12,509 bases of DNA, from positions 1 through 12,509 of the forward strand of contig JAYZHG010000031.1 of assembly GCA_036166735.1 (NCBI GenBank), in the 5' to 3' direction. Of this stretch, positions 1 to 6,061 are shown in pieces; the first letter of the stretch is position 1, and the number at the start of each line of letters is the position of its first letter. The translations under genes and the position numbers were made by a program. Origin of the DNA: JAPYTU01 sp036166735 (GTDB lineage Bacteria; Bacteroidota; Bacteroidia; Cytophagales; MED-G16). The notes under the pieces are model-generated. The model saw only the letters and a program-made list of their open reading frames with translations. It searched no databases and was not told the DNA's origin.

Positions 1-77
1 ATTAAAATTATTGTAATTTTTCTGGAGTTTATAACTATTTTAACGTAAAATATTAATAGTTAAAAGTATTTTTATAA
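1..77. other. Upstream region of the antiporter gene
   Basis: This AT-rich stretch precedes the first gene. Frame 1 is open from base 1 to a TAA at 46-48, so the last ~15 codons of a gene from outside the window could lie here, but the peptide is too short to recognise. No exact TAnnTTTG promoter element and no Shine-Dalgarno sequence is visible; TAATTTTT at 14-21 is only a near match. Its role as a leader or promoter for the antiporter is inferred from position alone. Confidence 0.3.
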
Positions 78-1397
78 ATGGAAGAAGTTAATCAAACATT
101 TTCGCTTATTGAGAACAAAAAATTTGATGTTCTCGAATTAAGTACAATTCTTCTAATTCTCGCATCCCTATTTTCTATAATAAATTTAAGAATGCTAAAA
201 TTTCCTATGACCATAGGACTTATGATACTAGCTATAGCATTATCTATAAGTATATTATTAATTGGATATTTTTTTCCATCTATGCTAAATCTAGCATATA
301 CTATTACAGAAAGTTTTGATTTTAACTTTGTTCTATTAAATGTTATGCTACCATTTTTTTTATTTGCTGGAGCTATTTCAATTAATGTTCATCAATTAAG
401 AAAAGACAAAATCACTATTTTATTGCTTGCATCATTTGGTGTCTTGTTTTCCACATATGTTGTAGGAGGACTTACTTTCTTTTTGATATCCCAACCAATA
501 TTTGGATTATCTTCATTAGACATAACATACATTGACTGTCTTTTATTTGGTTCACTAATTGCTCCTACCGATCCTATTGCCGTATTATCAATTGTAAAGA
601 AAATGAATTTATCGCCAGTAACTGAAACAAGAATTGCAGGAGAGTCACTATTTAATGATGGTATTGGTGTAGTAGTTTTCCTTACTCTTTTAGGAATTAA
701 AACTTCAGGAGATGCAGTAACAGTTCAATCTATAGGTTCTCTATTTTTCACAGAAGTAATTGGAGGATTAGCACTTGGAGCATTAATTGGGTATTTAGGA
801 TTAAAACTTGTAAGATATATAGAAAATGAGCATGTAGAATTAGAAGTTTTAATAACACTATCTATGGTTTTGCTTGTCTCAGTTGTAGCTACTAGATTCC
901 ATCTATCAGGTCCACTAGGAGTTGTAATTCTAGGACTTTACTTAAACAAACATGTTAAGGAAGATGGTGTTAATGGTATTTCTGAAATGGCAATGGGTGA
1001 TTACGTTTATAAATTTTGGCATCTGCTTGATGAGACTCTAAACGCAATACTTTTTATCCTCATAGGGCTAGAGATTATACTTCTATACGAAAGTTTTAAT
1101 CTGACTTACATTATCATTTCGGTTATAGTAATTTTTCTAGTTGTAACTGCAAGATATATTGGAGTTTCAATTCCTATTGTAATACTATCTCAATTCAAGA
1201 ATTTCGAAAAAAATACTGCAAAAATAATTACATGGGGAGGTCTAAGAGGTGGATTGAGTATAGCACTTGCACTAAACCTTCCTGAAACTATGGGTGATGT
1301 TAAATCTTTAATATTAATCCTAACTTATGCGGTGGTATTGTTCACTATCCTTGTCCAGGGTCTGACAATGCAAAAAATAATAAAAAGTAAATTTTGA
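78..1397 (+). CDS. Na+/H+ antiporter, CPA1 (NhaP-like) family
   Basis: An integral inner-membrane cation/proton exchanger of 439 residues, predicted to expel Na+ (or K+) in exchange for protons for pH and salt homeostasis. Almost the whole protein from residue ~20 is made of hydrophobic segments, about a dozen helices. Family landmarks are the APTDPIAV stretch at 162-169, GESLFNDG at 188-195 with the Asn193-Asp194 ion-binding pair, and TWGGLRGGLS at 385-394 in a late helix. An Asn-Asp rather than Asp-Asp pair is typical of the electroneutral CPA1 group. The ATG at 78 is the natural start; there is no C-terminal TrkA or CNMP regulatory domain, and the length is ordinary for a domain-less member. 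It stands alone on the + strand and converges with dtd across 27 bp that contain no recognisable terminator hairpin. The transported ion cannot be told from sequence. Confidence 0.92.
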   Translation: MEEVNQTFSLIENKKFDVLELSTILLILASLFSIINLRMLKFPMTIGLMILAIALSISILLIGYFFPSMLNLAYTITESFDFNFVLLNVMLPFFLFAGAISINVHQLRKDKITILLLASFGVLFSTYVVGGLTFFLISQPIFGLSSLDITYIDCLLFGSLIAPTDPIAVLSIVKKMNLSPVTETRIAGESLFNDGIGVVVFLTLLGIKTSGDAVTVQSIGSLFFTEVIGGLALGALIGYLGLKLVRYIENEHVELEVLITLSMVLLVSVVATRFHLSGPLGVVILGLYLNKHVKEDGVNGISEMAMGDYVYKFWHLLDETLNAILFILIGLEIILLYESFNLTYIIISVIVIFLVVTARYIGVSIPIVILSQFKNFEKNTAKIITWGGLRGGLSIALALNLPETMGDVKSLILILTYAVVLFTILVQGLTMQKIIKSKF

Positions 1398-1424
1398 AAA
1401 TTCGATATCATCTTTGTTGTAGAC

Positions 1425-1877
1425 TTACTCTCTATCTTTTGAGTCAATAATTATAGTTATTGGACCATCATTAACCAAGCCTACCTTCATATCTGCACCA
1501 AATTTCCCAGTCTGAATACTAATTCCAAATTTTTCTTCTAAAGCCGTTATAAACTTTTGATACATATCATTAGCAAAATCAGGCTTTGCTGCCTTTATAA
1601 ATGAGGGTCTGTTACCTTTCTTTATAGATGCGTGTAATGTGAACTGACTTATCAAAAGAATATTCCCATCTACATCCAACAGACTATTATTCATCTTATC
1701 ATCCTTATCTCTAAATATCCTAAGATTAATAATTTTTTTAGACATCCAGTCCAAATCATCGATAGTATCATCATCAACAAAACTTACAAATACAACTAAA
1801 CCATGATCAATTAATCCAATTATTTTTTCTGAAACGGATACACTTGCTTCTTTAACTCTTTGAACTACTACTCTCAT
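1425..1877 (-). CDS. dtd: D-aminoacyl-tRNA deacylase (Dtd)
   Basis: A cytoplasmic proofreading enzyme that hydrolyses D-amino acids wrongly attached to tRNA (and Gly mischarged on tRNA-Ala). The 150-residue product is full length for bacterial DTD. It has the family start MRVVVQRV, the catalytic-pocket SQFT motif at 77-80, KGNRPSF at 87-93, FGADMKV at 126-132 and the cross-subunit Gly-Pro motif in NDGP at 136-139, which excludes L-amino acids. I place the start at the ATG at 1877-1875 rather than the TTG one codon upstream, because MRVVVQRV is the conserved N-terminus. The ATG shares its A with the TGA of the preceding gene (TGATG), which suggests translational coupling. It is the last gene of the divIVA-folB-DUF1232-dtd operon. 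Confidence 0.96.
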   Translation of the reverse strand: MRVVVQRVKEASVSVSEKIIGLIDHGLVVFVSFVDDDTIDDLDWMSKKIINLRIFRDKDDKMNNSLLDVDGNILLISQFTLHASIKKGNRPSFIKAAKPDFANDMYQKFITALEEKFGISIQTGKFGADMKVGLVNDGPITIIIDSKDRE

Positions 1878-2266
1878 CAACTATTATTTTCCCACTCAAG
1901 AAATTTATCAATGTCCTCCTCTATTGATTCATATATCCATGCAATTAATGCAATATCATCTATCAGACCAGATAAAGGAATAAAATCAGGTATAAGATCA
2001 ATGGGATATATAAAATAGATTAATCCAGCAACAATTAAAGTAATTGATTTCCAGGGAACATAAGTATATTTTCCAGAAGAATATGCATTTAGTAATCTTA
2101 TAAAGACACGTAAATAAGAATTTAATTTACTTGTTGTTTTTTTATCATTTGACAATTTCTTTAATTTTTTAAGAACATCATCAATAAGTTCTTTCAACTT
2201 TTTATCATCTTGAATAATGATTTTAGCTTTAGATATATACTCTTTTAAAGATTTTGATTTATTCAT
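1877..2266 (-). CDS. DUF1232 (YkvA-like) small membrane protein
   Basis: A 129-residue protein of the YkvA/DUF1232 family, whose biochemical function is not established. Residues 1-65 are Lys-rich and predicted helical (probably cytoplasmic). The family core lies at 72-110: a hydrophobic stretch running into YPIDLIPDFIP (87-97), then a second hydrophobic segment beginning LIDDIALIAW (101-110), consistent with a short membrane hairpin or a membrane-associated segment. The C-terminus is acidic. The ATG at 2266-2264 overlaps the 3' end of folB by 8 bp, and its TGA overlaps the dtd start, so it is co-translated with both. The context (FolB, Dtd, DivIVA) does not reveal a specific role. The family call is firm; the function is unknown. 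Confidence 0.88.
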   Translation of the reverse strand: MNKSKSLKEYISKAKIIIQDDKKLKELIDDVLKKLKKLSNDKKTTSKLNSYLRVFIRLLNAYSSGKYTYVPWKSITLIVAGLIYFIYPIDLIPDFIPLSGLIDDIALIAWIYESIEEDIDKFLEWENNS

Positions 2267-2633
2267 TAATTTCTCTTTCTGTTTCCAATAAAAAAGTAGA
2301 ATTATTTATTTCACCTTTTATTTTTGGTTTTAATTTAATAATCTCAATAGTACATGAACTGATTTGATAAAATTCTAAATATATATTTTTTGATATTTCA
2401 TAGGCAGCAGTTTCAATAAGATTAAAAGATTTATTCATTACTAATTCAATTGTTCTATAAACTAATTCATAATCTAAAGCTCTCTTAATATGATCATCAA
2501 AATTATTATTATTTATATTCAAAGATATATTTATAATAAATTCATTGCCATTTAACTTCTCAAAATCATGCACACCAATTTTTGAATTAAATTTCAAACC
2601 ATTAAGAGATAATAGTGATTTATTAATTTTCAT
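2259..2633 (-). CDS. folB: Dihydroneopterin aldolase (FolB)
   Basis: A cytoplasmic folate-pathway enzyme that converts 7,8-dihydroneopterin to 6-hydroxymethyl-7,8-dihydropterin and glycolaldehyde, and also epimerises the substrate. The 124-residue product has the usual length (~120). Aligned by eye with the well-studied Staphylococcus aureus enzyme, the four functional residues are present in register: Glu25, Tyr55, Glu74 (in NLIETAA) and Lys100 (in IEIIKLKP). An in-frame TTG at 2645 would add four residues (MIHS), but the ATG at 2633 places the start at the family N-terminus and is preferred. It overlaps the 3' end of divIVA by 11 bp and the DUF1232 gene by 8 bp, so this is the second gene of a tightly packed operon. 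Confidence 0.92.
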   Translation of the reverse strand: MKINKSLLSLNGLKFNSKIGVHDFEKLNGNEFIINISLNINNNNFDDHIKRALDYELVYRTIELVMNKSFNLIETAAYEISKNIYLEFYQISSCTIEIIKLKPKIKGEINNSTFLLETEREINE

Positions 2634-3597
2634 CGAATGTATCAAAAAATGATTTTTGATTTCCTAAAGATGGAGAATTTGTTTTTTTTGACTCATCGTT
2701 GTCTTTGGAATCCCTACTATTTTCATCTTTTTCCTCTTCACCTTCATCTTGCATATTATCTTCCAATTTATCATTCAAATCGACTTTTTCAACTAATTCT
2801 CCTAAAATTTCTTTTTCAGTATCAATGTCAACTTCCTCATTAATATTTTCTTCTTTATCATCAATTTCTACATCTTCTTCTTCAACAATAACATTTGATT
2901 CATCAACGTTTTCATTAAACTGTTGACTATCATCATCTTCATTAATTTCAATATCTAATTCCACATCATTTGATAAATTCTCTTCGGAATTAATTTCATC
3001 TAAATCATTATTTTCAGAATTTAATAATCCATTAGTAAATTTCTCTAAATCATCTATTTTATTATCATAATTAAATTCAGAATCATTATTAAATTTGCTT
3101 AATGTATCATTAGTTAAATCTGATAAACTTTTTAACTCATTAAAAAATTTATTTTTTAAAGCTGTTAAAGATTCAAATTCTTTTTTAATTTTTAAGACCT
3201 CTTCTTTAGAATCACTTATTATTTGTTTTGTTTCTAATTCTGCTTTATGTAAAACTGACTCTGCCTTTAAATTTGCATTATTAATTGTCTTCTCACATTC
3301 CAATTCTGAATTCTTTAAAATCAAATCGGCATCTTTTTGAGCTTGATCATTTATCTTAAGACTTGCATCTTCTGCTGTTTTTAGAGTTGAAATTAAAGAA
3401 CTTTCTACATTTTTAAATTTATCAGATTCATTTTTATAATCAGAAATTTTTTCTTTTAAATGAATTATCTCTTTCTCTAAAATCTCAAATTCTTTTGACA
3501 ATATAAGCAAGAAATTATTTACTTCATTTTTATCATAACCCCTAAAAACAGAATTAAATTTCTTATTAGATATATCTCCAGAATTTATATTTTCCAT
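2623..3597 (-). CDS. DivIVA-domain coiled-coil protein with long acidic tail
   Basis: A 324-residue cytoplasmic scaffold-type protein. The N-terminal DivIVA motif is clear: KKFNSVFRGYDKNEVNNFL at 12-30, which matches the family's F..xRGYDxxEVxxFL pattern, followed by a coiled coil to about residue 165 with regularly spaced Ala, Glu and Lys. Residues ~171-305 are a low-complexity tail dominated by Asp, Glu, Asn and Ser. The protein ends with a short aromatic segment, KSFFDTFDEN, which looks like a deliberate terminal motif. In Gram-positive bacteria DivIVA marks curved membrane at poles and septa; in Bacteroidota its role is poorly defined, so a part in division or envelope placement is inference. 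It is the first gene of the operon with folB, the DUF1232 gene and dtd. The start is ATG. Confidence 0.88.
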   Translation of the reverse strand: MENINSGDISNKKFNSVFRGYDKNEVNNFLLILSKEFEILEKEIIHLKEKISDYKNESDKFKNVESSLISTLKTAEDASLKINDQAQKDADLILKNSELECEKTINNANLKAESVLHKAELETKQIISDSKEEVLKIKKEFESLTALKNKFFNELKSLSDLTNDTLSKFNNDSEFNYDNKIDDLEKFTNGLLNSENNDLDEINSEENLSNDVELDIEINEDDDSQQFNENVDESNVIVEEEDVEIDDKEENINEEVDIDTEKEILGELVEKVDLNDKLEDNMQDEGEEEKDENSRDSKDNDESKKTNSPSLGNQKSFFDTFDEN

Positions 3598-3654
3598 AAT
3601 ATGATTAATTTAAAAAAAAATCACAGAATTATTTAATAATTTTATATTAATTCA
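3598..3654. promoter_or_regulatory. Divergent intergenic region divIVA / PPTase gene
   Basis: These 57 bp separate the divergent starts of divIVA (-) and the phosphopantetheinyl transferase gene (+), so promoters for both should lie here or just inside the opposite gene. The sequence is almost pure A/T with a run of nine A at 3612-3620. I find no exact TAnnTTTG on either strand; TAATTTTA on the + strand is a near match only. No ribosome binding site of Shine-Dalgarno type is seen. Confidence 0.4.
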
Positions 3655-4248
3655 ATGGGAATCATAAAAACAATTTATCCAAATAAAAATTCTATAGTCA
3701 TTATATGGAAAATAAATGAGTCATTATCTGTATTACAAAACATGACAAAAGAAAAATCAAAAATCAAAAATATTATTAAACAAAAAGAATTTTATGCATC
3801 TAGAATCTTAATTAAAAATTTATGTAAATCATTGAATATTAGATATTATGGTACAATAAAAAACGATTCTGGCAAACCCTACCTAAAAAATAGAACTGAA
3901 AATATTTCTATATCACACTCATTTCCTTATGTAACAGGAATACTAAATAAAGAAAAAAAATGTGGTATTGATATAGAAAAAATTCAAAAAAAAATTTTAA
4001 AAATTAATCATAAATTTTTAAGCGAATCAGAATTAAATAAAATAAAAAACAATACTAAAAAAAACACAATCTATTGGACTGCAAAAGAATCATTATACAA
4101 ACTTAAAGGTGAATTTTTAAGCTTTAAAAATGATATAAAAATTATTGAATTAAAAAATTCATTTAATATTTACGGAAAAGTATTATCAAAAAGAATCCCA
4201 TTAAAAGTTGAAGAAATTGATAACTATATTATTACCTATACTAATTAA
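3655..4248 (+). CDS. 4'-phosphopantetheinyl transferase (Sfp/AcpT-like)
   Basis: Transfers the phosphopantetheine arm of coenzyme A to a serine on a carrier protein, most likely the fatty-acid acyl carrier protein, turning apo-ACP into holo-ACP in the cytoplasm. In 197 residues it shows the family signatures in order: GKPYL at 73-77, ISISHS at 84-89, GIDIE at 104-108 (Mg-binding Asp106 and Glu108) and WTAKESLYKLKG at 141-152 (Glu145, Lys149). Length is normal for this two-half, monomeric class. The protein is extremely Lys- and Ile-rich (35 Lys), matching A-rich codons, which fits AT pressure more than transfer. It is a single-gene unit divergent from divIVA; its TAA overlaps the TAG of mlaD on the other strand. 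Substrate carrier protein is inferred, since no PKS or NRPS genes lie nearby. Confidence 0.9.
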   Translation: MGIIKTIYPNKNSIVIIWKINESLSVLQNMTKEKSKIKNIIKQKEFYASRILIKNLCKSLNIRYYGTIKNDSGKPYLKNRTENISISHSFPYVTGILNKEKKCGIDIEKIQKKILKINHKFLSESELNKIKNNTKKNTIYWTAKESLYKLKGEFLSFKNDIKIIELKNSFNIYGKVLSKRIPLKVEEIDNYIITYTN

Positions 4249-5191
4249 GTTTCTTCTGTTTTTTCAAATCTCTTTCAATTTTCTTTCTGCTCTTACCTAA
4301 TGGAGCAAAAAAATGTTTTGGATTTTCATTAATATGAGAGAGTAATTTATCAAGATCAAATGCAGTTTTATTAAGATTATTATATAAAGAATCATCAGCC
4401 AATAACTTTGATAAAGTACCTTTTCCAGAATCTATATCATCAAAAACACCATTGATTGAAGTTATCAAGATATCAATTTGACTAAATGTATTTTCAAAAT
4501 CTACACTATTTAATTTATTAACGATTGATTGAGCGCCATCTAATAATGGATCTATTTTTTCAATTTTTTCAGACAAATCTTTAGACAAATCGTTAAGATT
4601 ATTTAGAGTATTAGTTATCGTACTTTTATTAGATTCTATTAATTCATTTGAATTTGTTAAAACATCATTCAAATTATCTAGCGTATTTGAAATCATATCT
4701 CCACTTCCTTTAAGGCTAGAAAGTAAATCATTTAATCTACTTATAGTTATACTTATATTATCTGTTATTGGAGTAGCTTTTTCTAAAAGTTCAGAAAGTC
4801 CTCTATCAACTTCTGCAATTATTGTATCCCCTTCATTTAGAGGGTTTAATACATCATGAATAGATAAAATTATAGCTTTACTTCCTAAAAAATCATTGCT
4901 ACTTAAAGTGGCAACACTGGATTTATCAATAATCAAATCTTCATCAATATCCATAGTAACCAATATCTTATTATTTTGACTTTGAAGTATTTTTATATCG
5001 CTAACTCTTCCGACTGAATATCCATTTACAATTACTGGATTAGCCACAACTAAACCATCAACATTATTATATATAGCATAATATTGCTTAACAGGAGAAA
5101 AAAAATCAATTCCTTTTAAAAAATTCGATCCTAAATAAAATAATACAAGACCAACAAGGCCAATTATTCCAACTTTAATTTCTTTATTCAT
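4241..5191 (-). CDS. mlaD: MlaD-family MCE phospholipid-transport protein
   Basis: A periplasmic lipid-binding protein anchored in the inner membrane, the substrate-binding part of an MlaFEDB-type ABC transporter that moves phospholipids between the membranes. Of 316 residues, 5-22 form the single N-terminal membrane anchor and about 36-128 the MCE domain, with NGYSVGRVSDIKI at 56-68 as the typical core. Residues ~135-290 are a long helical, Asn/Leu/Ser-rich region likely to form the extended needle or coiled coil. The segment GKGTLSKLLADDSLYNNL (256-273) and a basic C-terminus are, as I recall, typical of Bacteroidota members. It follows the amidase after 13 bp in one operon. The permease and ATPase partners (mlaE, mlaF) are not in the window. 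The ATG at 5191 is well supported by the membrane anchor immediately after it. Confidence 0.9.
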   Translation of the reverse strand: MNKEIKVGIIGLVGLVLFYLGSNFLKGIDFFSPVKQYYAIYNNVDGLVVANPVIVNGYSVGRVSDIKILQSQNNKILVTMDIDEDLIIDKSSVATLSSNDFLGSKAIILSIHDVLNPLNEGDTIIAEVDRGLSELLEKATPITDNISITISRLNDLLSSLKGSGDMISNTLDNLNDVLTNSNELIESNKSTITNTLNNLNDLSKDLSEKIEKIDPLLDGAQSIVNKLNSVDFENTFSQIDILITSINGVFDDIDSGKGTLSKLLADDSLYNNLNKTAFDLDKLLSHINENPKHFFAPLGKSRKKIERDLKKQKKLN

Positions 5192-5204
5192 ACAACAAAT
5201 CTAA

Positions 5205-5984
5205 TTAATTTGACTCTAAATAGTTCTTATAGTCCCTTATTGCTCTAAATATAGCTGATGCAATATATACTTGATGAGTTTTGTTATTCAACTTCTTTTC
5301 TTCCTCTAAATTAGTTATATAACCCGTTTCAATTAATATGCTTGGCATAGTAGTATTCCATAACACTTGAAAGGGAGCTTGCTTAACACCTCTTGACCTA
5401 ATTCCTACTCTTTTTGAAAACTGCTCCTCAATTAAATTTGCTAAAATTGTACTGTTATCAATCTTTGCTTTTTGAGTTAAACCCAACAACATAACAGATT
5501 CTGACGAGTTTGGATTAAAATCTTCATACGTTTCCTTATAATTTTCTTCAAGAAAAATTGAAGAATTTTCTCTTTTTGCAACATTGAAGTTTGCATTAGA
5601 CTTACTTAAACCCATAAGATAAGTTGTTGAACCATTTACAGAAGTATTTGCAAATGAATCACAATGAATTGAAATAAATAAATCTGCATTATTTTTATTT
5701 GCTATTTCAGCTCTTTTATATAGAGAAGGAAAGCTATCATCATTTCTAGTATATATTATTTTTATGCCAGGTAAATTTTCTTTAATTATTCTACCTAGTT
5801 CTAAAGAAATTGGTAAAGTTATATTTTTTTCATATGATTTTTTTCCTATCGAACCAGGATCTTTTCCACCATGTCCAGGATCAATAACTATAGTTTTTAA
5901 CTTATACTGTGAATAGCAATTAGAGTTAAAAGAAGTTAAAAAGAGTATAAAAACTAATAAAATGAATGTATTAAAATATCTCAT
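5205..5984 (-). CDS. N-acetylmuramoyl-L-alanine amidase (Amidase_3)
   Basis: An exported zinc enzyme that cuts the amide bond between MurNAc and the stem peptide of peptidoglycan, as in septum splitting and wall turnover. The 259-residue product has a signal peptide: Arg2, a hydrophobic core at ~7-18 and a likely cleavage at CYS|QYK (after residue 25). The catalytic domain fills residues 30-255, with zinc ligands His38 (DPGHGGKDPG), Glu52 (YEKN) and His107 (IHCDS), and the catalytic Glu219 (IETGYITN). It lacks an AMIN or LysM targeting domain, so it is a minimal secreted form. Cys23 is not in a proper lipobox, so a lipoprotein is unlikely. It is the first gene of the operon with mlaD and is divergent from lptD, so three envelope genes sit together. 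Confidence 0.94.
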   Translation of the reverse strand: MRYFNTFILLVFILFLTSFNSNCYSQYKLKTIVIDPGHGGKDPGSIGKKSYEKNITLPISLELGRIIKENLPGIKIIYTRNDDSFPSLYKRAEIANKNNADLFISIHCDSFANTSVNGSTTYLMGLSKSNANFNVAKRENSSIFLEENYKETYEDFNPNSSESVMLLGLTQKAKIDNSTILANLIEEQFSKRVGIRSRGVKQAPFQVLWNTTMPSILIETGYITNLEEEKKLNNKTHQVYIASAIFRAIRDYKNYLESN

Positions 5985-6010
5985 TTTTTAATAATTAACA
6001 TTATTGAAGA

Positions 6011-6018
6011 TAAATTTG
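6011..6018 (+). promoter_or_regulatory. Candidate -7 promoter element (TAnnTTTG) for lptD
   Basis: TAAATTTG matches the Bacteroidota sigma-A -7 consensus TAnnTTTG exactly and lies 43 bp upstream of the lptD TTG start. This would give a leader of roughly 35-40 nt. A clear -33 TTG box is lacking; only a T-run near 5985-5989 sits at about the right distance. In such AT-rich DNA an 8-bp degenerate match can occur by chance. Confidence 0.42.
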
Positions 6019-6061
6019 CATTAGATTTTAAAATTATTAAAAAAATAATAAATTAATAAAA

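Noticed and set aside
1398..1424. Possible terminator between the antiporter and dtd
   Set aside because: No stem longer than a 6-bp palindrome (GATATC) is visible, and no T-run follows it in the right place.
1878..1880. TTG as the start of dtd, adding one residue
   Set aside because: The ATG next to it gives the conserved MRVVVQRV N-terminus and a TGATG coupling with the upstream gene.
2634..2645. TTG start adding four residues to folB
   Set aside because: The ATG at 2633 gives the usual N-terminus, and the extension would only deepen the overlap with divIVA.
2637..2926. Two open + strand frames opposite the 3' part of divIVA, one very Ser-rich
   Set aside because: They mirror the Asp/Glu-rich acidic tail on the other strand; no family resemblance, no start context, and the divIVA frame is well supported.
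3095..3340. Open + strand frame of 81 codons opposite the divIVA coiled coil
   Set aside because: It is an antisense shadow of the coiled-coil coding sequence with no recognisable motif.
3655..4248. Horizontal acquisition of the PPTase gene because of its extreme A and Lys richness
   Set aside because: The whole window is AT-rich and this small, weakly constrained protein would drift furthest under that bias; there are no mobile-element marks beside it.
5915..5984. Amidase as a lipoprotein, because of Cys23 after the hydrophobic segment
   Set aside because: The residues before Cys23 (NSN) do not form a lipobox; a type I signal cleaved at CYS|Q fits better.
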